Below are positions 40,201-51,405 of a stretch of DNA of 64,000 nt, in pieces. The notes under the pieces were generated by a model. That model ran no database searches, was not told the DNA's origin, and saw only the letters and a list, made by a program, of their open reading frames with translations. Both the position numbers and the translations under genes were made by a program. The first letter of the stretch is position 1, and each line of letters starts with the position of its first letter. This stretch comes from Flaccisagitta enflata (taxonomy: Eukaryota; Chaetognatha; Sagittoidea; Aphragmophora): the NCBI GenBank assembly GCA_965153355.1, contig OZ231127.1:77810001-77874000 (forward strand), written 5' to 3'.

Positions 40201-41320
40201 TGAACATGAGGATGACACTCAGACCCCTCTGAAATCCAGTAGACCCCTCCTATAGAAACATATAGGGTGGACGTTACTTTACTATCTCAGGGATGATCTC
40301 CGGCAGACCCCCACTTGATCTAGCAGACCCCTCTCTATAGTAATGGGGATGACCTCCGTCACACCCCTCTGAAATCCAGCAGACCCCACCTAATACATGG
40401 AAACATATTGGGGAACATAATTGGTGGACGCTACTTTATTATCTTGGGGATGATCTCCGGCAGACCCCTACTTGATCTAGCAGACCCCTCTTTATAGTTA
40501 TGGGGATGACCTCCAGCAGACCCTCTTAAATCCAGCAGACCCCTCCTAATACATAAACACATATTGGGTGGAAGCTACTTTACTAATTTGGGGATGATCT
40601 CCAGCAGACCCCTACTTGATCTAGCAGACCCTTCTCTTTAGTTATGGGGATGACATCCAGCAGACCCCTCTGAAATCCAGCAGACCCCTCCTAATACATG
40701 GAAACATAATGGGTGGACGCTACTTTACTATCTTGGGGATGATTTCCAGCAGACCCCTACTTAATCCAGCAGACCCCTCTCTATAGTTATTGGGATGACC
40801 TACAGCAGACCCCTCTGAAATACACCAGACCCCTCCTAATACAGGGAAACATAATTGGTGGACGCTACTTTATTATCTTGGGGATGATCTCCGGCAGACC
40901 CCTACTTGATCTAGCAGACCCCTCTCTATAGTTATGGGGATGACCTCCAGCAGACCCCTCTTAAATCCAGCAGACCCCTCCTAATACATAGACACATATT
41001 GGGTGGAAGCTACTTTACTAATTTGGAATGATCTTCAGCAGACCCTACTTCAATCTAGACCCCCTCTCTATAGTTGTGGATGACAGCCTCCAGCAGACCC
41101 CTCTGAAATCCAGCAGACTCCTCCTAAAACAGCGAAACATATTGGGTGGACGCTACTTTACTATCTTGGGGATGATAAACAGCAGACCCCATCTTGAGCT
41201 AGCAGACCCCTTTCTATAGTTATTGGGATGACCTCCAGCAGACCCCTCTGAAATCCAGCAGACTCCTCCTAAAACAGCGAAACATGGTGGGTGGACGCTA
41301 CTTTTGTAGCAGCGGCCCAA
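34265..41320 (+). repeat. 145-bp satellite array (AGCAGACCCCT sub-repeats)
   Basis: About 48 tandem units. GATGATCTCCAGCAGACCCC starts at 34801, 34946 and about 35090, a period of 144-145. Each unit holds four spaced AGCAGACCCCT motifs: after GATCTCC, after GATCTAG, after GACCTCC and after AAATCC. The order of rare variants repeats at larger scale; for example GATAATGGGCAGACTCTTCT occurs near 36210 and 39970, and TTGGGGATGAATCCAGCAG near 35810, 38705 and 39575. No open frame persists. Confidence 0.97.
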
Positions 41321-41339
41321 GCGCCAATAGACCTGTACT

Positions 41340-41790
41340 TGATCCAGCACTTAGGAAATTTTCTTCTTCTTCTTCTTCTCCTTCTCCTCCGTCCTTGAGG
41401 CTCATATCCCAGCCCTGAGGCCCAAATCTTAGCCTCCAGGCCCAAATCCTAGCATTGAGGCCCAAATATCAGCCTCAGGGCTCAAATCCCAGCCTCAGGC
41501 TAAATTCCAACCTCCCGGGCTCAAATCCAACCTCAGCCTCAAATCAGCCTCGGGCCTCCGTCCCAGCCTTGAGGCTCAAATCTAACCCAGAGGCTCAAAT
41601 TCCAACCCAAGGCCAAATCCTAGCCTCAGAGCTCAAATCCCAGCCTCAGGCTCAAATCCCAACCTCGAGGCTCAAATCAGCCTCCCAGAAACAAATCACA
41701 ACAAGACAAATCCCAGCCTTGGCTCAATCACAACTACAAGAAGCTTTAATTTTAAATATCTATGCTCAAATTCAAGCTAGAACCAAAACT
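41340..41790 (+). repeat. TTC run and GAGGCTCAAATCCCAGCCT minisatellite
   Basis: A GTAGCAGCGGCCCAAGCGCC edge resembling the GGCCTGA inverted-repeat element is followed by a short TTC run and about 18 degenerate 18-20-bp units. The 113-residue frame across it is a repeat artefact. Confidence 0.8.
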
Positions 41791-41817
41791 TACTAAGCAT
41801 AGGTCATCGGTTCCAAG

Positions 41818-42496
41818 AGGGGTCTGCTGGAGGTCATCCCCTTCTTTATAGAGAGGTCTGCTAGATCCAGTAGGGGTCACTGGGATGTCCCAAGATAGTA
41901 AGTGTCACCAATATGTTTCCCTGTATTAGGAGGGGTCTGCTGGATTTCGGGGGGTCTGCTGGAGGTCATCCCACCAACTATAGAGAGAGGTCTGCTAGAT
42001 CAAGTAGGGGTCTGCTGGAGATCATCGACATAGTAAAATAATTCCATCCAATATGTTTCCCTATATTAGGAGGGGTCTGCTGGATTTCAGAGGGGTCTGC
42101 TCGAGGTCATCCCCAAAACTATAGAGAGGGGTCTGCTAGATCAAGTAGGGGTCTGCTGGAGATCATCCCATAATTAGTAAGCTTCCACCCAATATGTGTC
42201 TATGTGTCCAAAGGAGGGGTCTGTGATTTCAGAGAGTCTGCTGGTCATCACATAACTAGAGGAGTCTGCTAGATCAAGTAGGGGTCTGCTGGGAGATCAT
42301 CCCCGAGATATTAAAGTAGTTCCATCCAATATGTTTCCCTATATTAGGAGGGGTCTGCTGGATGCCAGAGGAATCTGCTGGAGGTCATCTAAACTATGAG
42401 AGAGAGGTCTGCTAGATCCAAGTAGGGGTCTGCTGGAGATCATCCCCATATTAGTAAAGAAGCTTCCACCCAATATGTGTCTATGTATTAGGAGGG
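41818..42496 (-). repeat. 145-bp satellite in inverted orientation, with many small deletions
   Basis: The reverse complement of the previous satellite (AGGGGTCTGCTGGAGGTCAT). About five units with frequent short losses, ending exactly at the N run. The irregularity near the gap suggests consensus errors as well as true divergence. Confidence 0.92.
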
Positions 42497-42506
42497 NNNN
42501 NNNNNN
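42497..42506. other. assembly gap (10 N)
   Basis: Ten N bases separate two unrelated satellites. The run marks a scaffold join of unknown real size. Confidence 1.
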
Positions 42507-44320
42507 GTTATGGGTGGATAGAGTTGAGATAGGCCCACATTTTGATAGGTGTAATGTTTAGGGGCCAGTGTGATGGTGGAAGGTGGTGGTTATGGGTGAT
42601 AGAGTTGAGATAGGCCTGTTAAGAGCTTGATAGGTGGTCATTTAGGCCAGTGTGATGGTGGAAGGTGGTGGTTAGGTGGTGATAGAGTTATAGGCCTAAG
42701 AGCTTGATAGGTGGTCATTTAGGCCACAGTGTGATGGTGGAAGGTGTGGTTATGGGTGGATAGAGTTGAGATAGGCCTAAGAGCTTGATAGGTGGTTTAT
42801 TTAGGCCAGTGATGGTGAAGGTGGTGGGTTATGGGTGGATAGAGTTGAGATAGGCCCAAGAGCTTGATATAGGTGGTCATTTAGGGCCAGCATGGTGAAG
42901 GTGGTGGGTTAGGTGGATAGAGTTGAGATAGGGGCTTAAGAGCTTGATAGGTGGTCATTTAGGGCCAGTGATGGTGGAAGGTGGTGTTGTGGTGGATAGA
43001 TGAGATAGGCCTAAGAGCTTGATAGGTGGTCATTTAGGGCCAGTGTGATGGTGGAAGGTGGTGGTTGGGGGAAGGATAGAGTTGAGATAGGCCTAAGAGC
43101 TTTCTGATAGGTGGTCATTTAGGCCAGTGTGATGGTGGAAGGTGGTGGTTGGGGGTGGATAGAGTTGAGATAGGCCTAAGAGCTTGATATATGGTCATTT
43201 AGGGCCAGTGTGATGGTGGAAGGTGGTGGTTATGGGTGGATAGAGTTGAGATAGGCCTAAGAGCTTGATAGGTCATTAGGGGCCAGTGTGACATGAAGGT
43301 GGTTATGGGTGGAAGGAGTTGAGATAGGTTTAAGAGCTTGATAGGTGGTCATTTAGGGTCAGTGTGATGGTGGAAGGTGGTTGTTGTGGGTGGATAGAGT
43401 TGAGATAGGCCTAAGAGCTTGATAGGTGGTCATTTAGGCCAGTGATGGTGGAAGGTGGTGGTTATGGGTGGATAGAGTTGAGATAGGCCTAAGAGCTTGA
43501 TAGGTGGTCATTTAGGGCCAGTGTGATGGTGGAAGGTGGTGGTGGTGATAGAGTTGAGATATCAAGAGCTTGATAGGTGGTCGGCTTAGGGCCAGTGATG
43601 GTGGAAGGTAGGTTATGGTAGATAGAGTTGAGATAGGCCTAAGAGCTTGATAGGTGGTCATTTAGGGCCAGTGTGATGGTGGAAGGTGGTGTTGTTGTTT
43701 TTTTGGATAGAGAGTTGGGAGATAGGCCTAAGAGCTTGATAGGTATCATTTAGTGTCAGTGTGATGTGAAGGTGGTGGTTATGGGTGGATAGAGTTGAGA
43801 TAGGCCTAAGAGCTTGATAGGTGGTCATTTAGGGCCAGTGTGATGGTGGAAGGTGGTGTTGTTGTGGGTGTGACAGAGTTGAGATAGGCCCAAGAGCTTG
43901 ATTGGTGTTTATTTAGGGCCAGTGTGATGGTGGAAGGTGGTGTTGTTGGGTGATAGAGTTGAGATAGGCCTAAGAGCTTGATAGGTGGTCAGTTAGGGCT
44001 GGTGATGGTGGAAGGTGGTGGTTAAGGGTGATAGAGTTGAGATAGGCCTAAGAGCTTGATAGGTGGTCATTTAGGGCCAGTGTGATGGTGGAAGGTGGTA
44101 TATGGGTGATAGAGTTGAGATAGGCCCAAGAGCTTGATAGGTGGTCACGAGGCCAGTGATGGTGAAGGTGGTATATGGGTGGATAGAGTTGAGATAGGCC
44201 TAAGAGCTTGATAGGTGGCCAATGTCAGGCTGGTGTGATGGTGGAAGGTGGTATGCCATGGGTGATAGAGTTGAGATATGCCTAAGAGCTTGATAGGTGG
44301 TCATTTAGAGATAGTGTAGT
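42507..44320 (+). repeat. 81-bp satellite array
   Basis: About 22 units of about 78-83 bases containing GATAGAGTTGAGATAGGCCT, AAGAGCTTGATAGGTGGTCA and GCCAGTGTGATGGTGGAAGG. Small indels are common, particularly near the gap. No relation seen to the 145-bp satellite. Confidence 0.96.
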
Positions 44321-44329
44321 AACGATTTA

Positions 44330-44434
44330 AGTAAATAAATAACAACACAACAACAACAAAATAACAACAACAACAATAACAAATAACAACAACAACCACA
44401 ACCACAACCACAACCACAACCACAACCACAACAA

Positions 44435-44478
<44 letters not shown>

Positions 44479-44510
44479 ACAACAGCAAAAACAAAAACAA
44501 AAACAACTCA
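44330..44510 (-). repeat. compound AAC / CAACCA / AAAAAC microsatellite
   Basis: On the minus strand this directly follows the donor of the exon 1 copy: three AAAAAC (TTTTTG) units, then GTT and GTGGTT runs, resembling the series in receptor intron 3. Confidence 0.95.
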
Positions 44511-44511
44511 C

Positions 44512-44664
44512 CGTTGGTTGACTTAACAAGATGAGGGGAAGGAGTACTAAAGGAAAGAGGGTAGAGGACAAGCGCGGAACGGAAGTGGGTGAAGTAGATG
44601 ATGAGGAGGAGGGGGAGGAGGATGAGGAGATTGAGAAGGAGGAGGATTTCGACGATGGCGCCAT
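44512..44664 (-). CDS. second copy of receptor exon 1 (signal peptide), orphaned
   Basis: The ATG at 44664 reads on the minus strand for 153 bases to ACG|GTGAGT, the same length and phase as 6646-6798. It has 4 nucleotide differences, giving 2 amino-acid changes (Thr to Ile, His to Pro). No exon 2-9 follows; the intron runs into microsatellite, satellite and gap. It is most likely the other allele of exon 1 rather than a second gene, but a truncated duplicate is possible. Confidence 0.8.
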
Positions 44665-45079
44665 TTTGTAGCAGCGACGTGGTTGTCCAAATCGGACGTG
44701 AATTATTGATGATGATAAAACAAAATGTGACAAGTTCCACGTCAGGGTTAGAACGAAAAGTTAGAACTGGGCAGTGATAGCGCCCGTTGCTCAGTCATTT
44801 TGTGACATTGTTTAAGGTAGCTGTGTTTTGTTCATAATGTTGTTGGCGCGCCTATTAGCACAAGAAGTAGGACGTAGTCGGATTTTTTCGGTCTTTTTTT
44901 ATCTGTTTTAAGATTGTTGCAACATTGGCTTTCGTCGAAATGGTTTGCCTGATAGATTTAGGTGAGCATGAGAGTTCCAGAAAAACACTGTGATGTACAA
45001 ATTATTTTAATTGTTTCAATTGATTAAAAAAAAGTGAATGAATATATAAGCACATAAAGACGCAAACATAGACCATATT

Positions 45080-45700
45080 AATGGCATAATGCCCTCATGA
45101 ACACAAAATGAAATCCTTTAACACGCCAGACTGACGCTCACACGGACTCAGTTAATACCCTCATGAACATAAAACATAGTCCTTAAACACGCCAAACTGA
45201 CGCTTACTCAGACACAATATGTATTCTCATGAACACAAAATGAAATCCTTTAACACGCCAAACTGACACTCACTCAGACACAATTGATGTTCTCAAGAAC
45301 ACAAAATGGAATCCTTTAACACGCCAAACTGACACTCACACAGACGCAGTTAATAATCTCATGAACATAAAACAGAGTCCTTAAACACGCCAAACTGACG
45401 CTCACTCAGACACAATTGGTGTTCTCATGAACACAAAATGAAATCCTTTAATACATCTGACTGACACTCACACAGACGCAGTTAATAACCTCATGAACAT
45501 AAAACAGAGTCCTCTAACACGCAAATTCGACGCTCACTCAGACGCAGTTAATAACCTCATGAACATAAAACAGAGTCCTTAAACACCCCAGACTGACGCT
45601 CACTCAGACACAGTTAATACCCTCATCAACATAAAGTAGAGTCCTTAAACACCCCAGACTGACGTTCACTCAGACACAGTTGATGGCGTCTGTGTCGCAT
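45080..45700 (-). repeat. 66-bp tandem repeat array (right-arm copy)
   Basis: The reverse complement of 5650-6230, with ACTGACGCTCAC about every 66 bases. It has about one unit more than the left arm. Confidence 0.93.
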
Positions 45701-45744
45701 TTCGAAAACGACATCAAAGAAGATCTCTTACTTAGTCTTTTTTC

Positions 45745-46000
45745 AGTCGCGTATACACGACTATTAAACCCGCGATGTCCGTCGGTCGGTCTGTTGGTCG
45801 ATATGTCCATTAGTTGGTCTGCCTTTCAACAACACTTTGCTTTTTTTTATCGGCGTTTTTGGCGGTTATTGTTTTAATACCCCTGCCAAAATGCTTTTTT
45901 AGCCTGATTTACTACGACCCATAAGTAACTCTCACGCGACTTGAGTGGCTACACCTGGTCACTACGTTCGACTTGAGTAGCTGAGTTTATCCGGCCTTGA
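45745..46000 (+). repeat. dispersed AGTCGCG-family repeat (right-arm copy)
   Basis: Head CAGTCGCGTATACACGACTA, GTCGGTCGGTCTG tract, and tail TTATCCGGCCTTGA. Counterpart of 5400-5637. Confidence 0.75.
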
Positions 46001-46328
46001 TTTCTCTTTGGTTGTTTCTGTTTCGCAAATCCTCAAGGTTGACGACTCAAAGTCTCCTAACTCTTCCTTCTCCACATCCACCTCTTTTGCTTTCCTACCT
46101 CCTCCTTCTTCCCTACCTCCTAGTTGTTCCCTTCAACATTCTTTTTCATTTTATTTTCCTTTTTTTTTTAAAGTCGAGCACAAGTTACTCAATACGTAGC
46201 AGCGTCCGACGGCCTGTCTGTCGATCCGTCCATGACATTTTTAGTCGCGCACACCTTGGTATGTGGTGCGTTGGTTGGTTTGGCGGTTGGTCCGTTGGCC
46301 TATTGGTCAGTTTGTCGGTCTGTCTCTA

Positions 46329-46739
46329 CTACGCGAATCAAAAAAAAAGCCGCACTTTTAAATGACAATTTATCATACTAAAATTCAAAATAATTAAACA
46401 AAATCTTAGACCATTTTGAAGATCTTGAAGAGATCTTTTATTTGGCTCCAATCTGGTATTTCTAGCTTTATTCGTTTAGAAATGGCATTAAAAAGAGTAA
46501 AACATTACCATTTTCAGTTTTGCAATCCTATTGAAAAATGAGCATTTTTGCAAAAGAGAGGTTCACTTTGGTAAGCTCTATCTCCTAAACGGTTTGAGAT
46601 ACAGACCTGGGGTTGGTCTAGAATGAAAGAAAATTCAAAAATCTTCAAAATCAGTTGAACAAAAAAAGTTTAAATTAATTTTTTGTGTCTCTTTCACTCA
46701 GCTAAAAAAGGGTGCGGCTTTTTTTTTTGATTCGCGTAG
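46329..46739. mobile_element. 411-bp TA-flanked MITE present only in the right arm
   Basis: The ends CTACGCGAATCAAAAAAAAA and their inverse TTTTTGATTCGCGTAG are nearly perfect. The element is flanked by TA (46327-46328 and 46740-46741). The left arm has the uninterrupted site with a single TA at 5074-5075 between the same flanks, so this is an empty-site comparison within the window. The interior has the AAACGGTTTGAGATACAGAC module. Confidence 0.92.
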
Positions 46740-47084
46740 TACGAACTATTGTTGAATTACAACTGCAGGTAATGTTTTTTAGTTTATCAGTTATTTTTGA
46801 GGAAACCCAAGTTTTTTTAAACGGTGTGTTGGCAGGTCGGTTAGTCTTTTCATATCCATTGGAAATTGGTAATTCTGTCGAGCGGTCGGTATGTAACATT
46901 TTTTCTAAAACAAGTAATTTTGGGCATTTTTAAGTTCGTTTAGGGTGTAGGTGGCTATATTTGAGGACACTAGACCATTAGGGCAGGAGCACTGAGATCA
47001 CTAAATGAAAAAAACATAAAAGAGTAAAAGTAGAACGGACCAACTGACAGACGCGGCGGATGGAGGGACGGATGGACGGATAAA

Positions 47085-47120
47085 GCAGGGTGTAGAGTCG
47101 CGTTGCACGCGACAAAAAAT
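47085..47120 (-). repeat. head of a dispersed AGTCGCG-family repeat
   Basis: TAGAGTCGCGTTGCACGCGA next to GGACGGATGGACGG. Counterpart of 4694. Confidence 0.65.
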
Positions 47121-47596
47121 GCACTTGCGCCCCTGCCTCTAGTCCACGACATTATAACTCGAATTTACTTGTTTGGTGTAACTTCTACCCAACCGTAACA
47201 GAAGGCCGTGCATCCTCGCCTTTTCTCCTTTTCTGATCGCTGCTCTTTTCTTACGTTAATTTCTTGCAAAACTGTACTTTTTGTCATTGATATTGTTTTT
47301 GTTTTTGTTGCTGTCGTTTGTGTCCTCATGCTGCATTGTTGTCTGGTATTTAGCTCATGCGCAAACTACCGTTTTTTGTCATTTATTTATGTACACACGA
47401 GTGGGTTGTTGCAATCTTGATGAACATTACGAAAAAGAAGAAAGCAAAACCACTTGTTTTGGTAGTTTTTTTTTGCTTCTACAACTGAAAAATTTGACAG
47501 TTAAAAACCGTCGCAAAAAATCGATACACCGTATAGACAAACTGAACGTGCTTCATCGTTACAAGTAGAAAAACGTGCCCCCCTAAAATAGAAAAA

Positions 47597-47830
47597 AACA
47601 AGGCCGGATACACGGCTACCCCAGTCGCGTGCGGGTGGGCAGGGGCCATAATTGAGGTCACTCCATCATTTGGGCAGGAGCAGTGAGGCAAAAAACCGCA
47701 AAAACCCAAAAAAAGTAAAGTGTGACGGACGGACGGACGAACGGACGGACGGACGGACGGATCGACGGACCGACGGACCGACGGACGGACCGACAAAGCG
47801 GGTTGTAGAGTCGCGTAGCACGCGACTAAA
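47597..47830 (-). repeat. dispersed AGTCGCG-family repeat, short complete copy
   Basis: From the tail CAAGGCCGGATACACGGCTA through GCGGGTGGGCAGGGGCCATA and GGACGGACGG to the head GAGTCGCGTAGCACGCGACT. Occupies the same arm position as the 2-kb expanded copy at 2165-4215. Confidence 0.85.
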
Positions 47831-47886
47831 AACAAATAAAAACATCTGAAAAGAAAATTGCAAAAATGACACGAACTGATGAAGCT

Positions 47887-47887
<1 letters not shown>

Positions 47888-47932
<45 letters not shown>
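47888..47932. repeat. (CT)n microsatellite
   Basis: Right-arm counterpart of the AG run at 1998-2082, about half as long. Confidence 0.97.
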
Positions 47933-47935
<3 letters not shown>

Positions 47936-48445
47936 CACCCGAGAAGCACGTTCGGTCGGTTTGATTATATAAAATATGGATCAACAATAAGCGATCTTTT
48001 CGATGTACCAACGGGGAGGTTCTTTTTTTCTGCCCCCCCCCCCCCCGTCTTCCCCTCTTCCTCTTCTTTTGTTATATTGAGAGTGAATTTACTAAATAAT
48101 GCATGAGGGCTTTTGATGAGTCGACCGTCGAAATGTTGAAATATTTGAGTCAAATTGAAAATTGAATTGCGGTAATACAGGGTGGGGGGAGGGGAAAGGG
48201 GGGGGGGAAGAAGGGGGGGCGGTGGAGAATGAAGCAGATATCAAAAGACAAATCTGGTGTCTGGGTTGACAGGGGCTGTGATGAAATAGACTTGTGAGGC
48301 ATTTGGCAGGAGCAGTGATGTATAAACTGTGCACTTGGCTGCTTCATATAACATTTGTGCCATGCATTTCTTTGTCTCGCTAATCCAATATAGAGTGGAT
48401 GACCATTTACCTTTTCTTAAAATTCTGTTATCTTTTTTTTTTGGG

Positions 48446-49022
48446 CAGTGGGGCAAAGGGGCAAAGGGGACGACGTCCTGTAGAACACAGGGGGACTTTC
48501 GTTTGTCTGTCATTCCGTCATTCCCTCATTCCGTCATTCTGATCGTACACCCCAGGCCCTTTCAGGCCTGTAATTTGCCCTATCAGGCCTGAAATCTGCT
48601 CAATCAGGCCTGAAATCTATCCTCTCAGCCCTGAAATCTGCCATCTCAGGCCTTGAATCTGCCGTGATTTAAGGCCTGAGAGGCCAGATTTAAGGCTTGA
48701 GAGGACAGATTTCAGGCCTGATATGACAGATTCAAGGCTTGAAAGAGCAGATTTCAGTCCTGAGCAGGTAGATTTCAGGCCTGATAGGGCAAATTCCAGG
48801 TCTGATAGGGCAAATTTCAGGCCTGAGAAGGCCTGGAGGGAGTGGACGGAATGATGGAATGATGGAATGACGGATGGACGAAAGTCCCCCTGTGTTCTAC
48901 AGGACTTCTTCCCCTTCGGATTCGCTGCCCAACTTCCTCTCACTCCAATTCACAATTCTGCAGGGCAGCAGGGGGGCAACGGGTATCACTGACCTTATAT
49001 TGCCCTTGGGCGACCTGTTCTA
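48446..49022 (-). mobile_element. inverted-repeat element with GGCCTGA core (right arm)
   Basis: GGACGACGTCCTGTAGAACA on the left and TGTTCTACAGGACTTCTTCC on the right bound GGCCTGAAATCTG units. A GCCCTTGGGCGACCTG module follows, as in the copy at 7963-8622 but reversed. In the left arm the same position holds only one end. Confidence 0.72.
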
Positions 49023-49330
49023 GAACTAAAAGTATCCAGCAGAGTTCAATGGGAAAGCAAACTTCCGTTGCTAAAGAGACTAACAATTGCCTTAGGAAAT
49101 TGCCTATTAAACAGAAATTATCCTCAAAACAAGAACAAAAATGTTGTGAACATTTTCTGTGACGCAGATGCGCAGTCAAAATGATACAGGAAGAAGTTCA
49201 CAGTGTTTTGTACAAGTTGAAGCCTGACAGAAACTCCGACAGCGATAGGCAAAATAGGACATAAAACAGTGCTACTAAAAAAACGGATGATAACCAATTC
49301 TTAGAAAAATAAAAACAAAAATCGCTTTGA
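49022..49330. other. right-arm sequence with no clear left-arm match
   Basis: This stretch has no counterpart near 1110-1180, where a dispersed repeat lies instead. No gene seen. Confidence 0.5.
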
Positions 49331-49814
49331 AATTAGTCCCTTTGCATTGGGATAAAGGAACAAGAAGAAATTCAAAACTTTTACTATCTGAAGCACCCAA
49401 ACTGTGCATGTATATATTTTATCATCAGACGCCGACAATCGTCGACAATCGAAACGTGTGACTGAAGCTGAAGGACGGACTGAACAACAGACCCACTCAT
49501 GGACCAACCGATTGAAGTTTGAACGACAGACAAACAAACCGACCGACACAGTTGATTTTAAAGTCGTATGTACATACAGACATTGAGACGGTTATTTGAT
49601 TGCCTTGTCCGTAAATTTTGCTGACGCAAAGCCGAGAGAGAGATATTTGATTGACTTGTCCATAACATGTCAAAGGATTTTTCCGGTGCTCTGAGCTGCT
49701 AGTCTATCTCCGATTTACCGCTTAGTTTCCTTCTAGCTCCTCCAGGTCGAACTTAAGAGACAGAACGCGTTCAAATGTTCCATAAAAAAGTATTTTGGGT
49801 CAGTTCCTTGGGTG

Positions 49815-50335
49815 TCTCTCTTTTTGGCCAGCGGCCAAAGGACCAATGTCATGTAGGTTACAGGGGTGAATTTCCAGACATCTGTCCTTCCATCTGTCTG
49901 TCCTTCTATACGTCCTTCTGTCCCACCCCCGGCTCTAGCCATGGCCTGGGAGCCTCTAATTAGCTTGATTTTGGCCATCAAAGCCCTCAAAATAGCCCTC
50001 CAGAGCCCAAAACAGCCCTCCAGTCCTCAAATCAGCCATCTAGGCCTCAAATCAGGCGTCCAGGCCTCAAATCAGCCGTCAAGGCCTCAAACTTGCCCTT
50101 TAGACCTTAAGCCTGCCCCCCCACACGTCAAATCAGTTGTTCAGGCCTAAAATCTGTTCTTTCAGACCTGCCTTCAGTAACCTCAATCAGTCTTCTTAGG
50201 CCTGTTATGTTTCCCCTTAGGACGTCTGGAAATTCACCCCTGTCTTACAGGGCATCGGCACTTTAGAGCTGCTGCCCTGCTTTCACTCTACTTCATCAGC
50301 TGATCACTCCAAGCAAGACATCGGATACCGGTGAC
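49815..50335 (-). repeat. GGCCTGA inverted-repeat element (right-arm counterpart of 260-660)
   Basis: AAATCAGCC(G/A)TC(C/A)AGGCCTC units lie between ACAGGGGTGAATTTCCAGAC at one end and its inverse GTCTGGAAATTCACCCCTGT at the other. Confidence 0.6.
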
Positions 50336-50639
50336 CAATCGCAATCCTTGTATGACTAGTTAGGACGCGTGCACGCGACTCTATATTACGCTTTGTCTGT
50401 CCGTCCGTTGGTCCATAGGTCCGTCGGTCCATCAAACTACTGGAACTTTTCCGGCATTTGCGGGCGGTTTAATGGCACTACTGCTCCAGCCCAAATACAT
50501 GGGTAAGGGTAGCCCTTAGCCGTCATCACTTAATCTTAAGTCAATTTACTGTACTGTACTGTCTACTGTACTGTACTGTACTGTACTACAATTTACTGTA
50601 CTGTACTGTCTACTCTTTAATTTCTACTGTTTACTGTCC

Positions 50640-51295
50640 AGTCGTGGTTGTGGTGGAGTTGTTCTTGTTCTTGGCTGTGGTTGCGGTTATTTGGTCGTGA
50701 AGGTAGTGGTTGTATTGGAGTTGTTCGTGGTCCTGGTTGTGGTTATCTGGTGGTGAAGGTCGTAAATGTGGTTGTTGTGGAATTGTTAGTGGTCGTGGTT
50801 GTGGTTATCTCGTGGTGAAGGTCGTAAATATGGTTATCGTGTAGTTGTTCGTGGTCGTGGTTGTGATTATCTGGACGTGAATGTCGTGGTTGTGGTGAAG
50901 TTGTTTGTGGTTTTGTCTGTGGTTTTTAGGGGCTTGTCTGTGGTTATGTGGTGGTGAAGGAAGTGGTTGTGATTGTGGTTAAGTTGTTCGTGGTCTTGTC
51001 TGTGGTTATTAGTGGCTTGTCTGTGGTTATCTGGTGGTGAGGGTAGTGGTTGTGATTGTGGTGGAGTTGTTTGTGGTCTTGTCTGTGGTTATTAGTGGCT
51101 TGTCTGTGGTTATCTGGTGGTGAAGGTAGTGGTTGTGATTGTGGTGGAGTTGTTTGTGGTCTTGTTTGTGGTTATTACTGGCTTGTCTGTGGTTATCTGG
51201 TGGTGAAGGAAGTGGTTGTGACTGTGGTGGAGTTGCTCGTGGTCTTGTCTGTGGTTATTAGTGGCTTGTCTGTGGTTATCTGGTGGTGAAGGTCA
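50640..51295 (+). repeat. degenerate tandem array, GTGGTTATCTGGTGGTGAAGG units
   Basis: Units of about 80 bases contain TGTCTGTGGTTATTAGTGGC and CTGGTGGTGAAGGTAGTGG. The last unit passes directly into the 3' side of the candidate exon at 51292-51405. Confidence 0.88.
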
Positions 51296-51405
51296 TCGCG
51301 TTGGTTCATCTTTTTGCCGTTGCTAAAATAACCAACCTTGAGACCGGATAAGTACTCTTTTAGCCAATCGCCGACAGACAACGACTCGAGATCTAACGCG
51401 CACCG
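51292..51405 (-). CDS. candidate coding exon of unknown gene
   Basis: Unique sequence of normal codon character between two tandem arrays. On the minus strand it reads LDLESLSVGDWLKEYLSGLK then VGYFSNGKKMNQRDD, with a possible donor CTCAAG|GTTGGT in the middle. I do not recognise the family. The short 'SVGDWL' start recalls SAM-type domains, but the rest does not fit. Its 5' edge (GATCTCGAGTCGTTGTCTGT) recurs in diverged form in the array at 51405-51815, and its 3' edge recurs in the array at 50640-51295. It could also be a non-coding island. Confidence 0.3.

Larger units (their letters stand above)
44490..50671 (-). repeat. right arm of the large inverted duplication
   Basis: Colinear on the minus strand with 1-6800: exon 1 copy, 66-bp array, dispersed repeats, AG/CT run, GGCCTGA element, and the end at 50671 matching base 1. 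It contains a complete 411-bp MITE that is missing from the left arm and a short form of the repeat that is expanded at 2165-4215. Confidence 0.93.

Noticed and set aside
34265-41320. Regularly spaced repeats that might suggest a CRISPR-like array
   Set aside because: Units are contiguous 145-bp satellite copies with similar 'spacers', in an animal genome with no cas genes.
44512-44740. A second complete receptor gene starting at the exon 1 copy
   Set aside because: Only exon 1 is present; the following bases are microsatellite, satellite and gap. An allelic copy is more likely.
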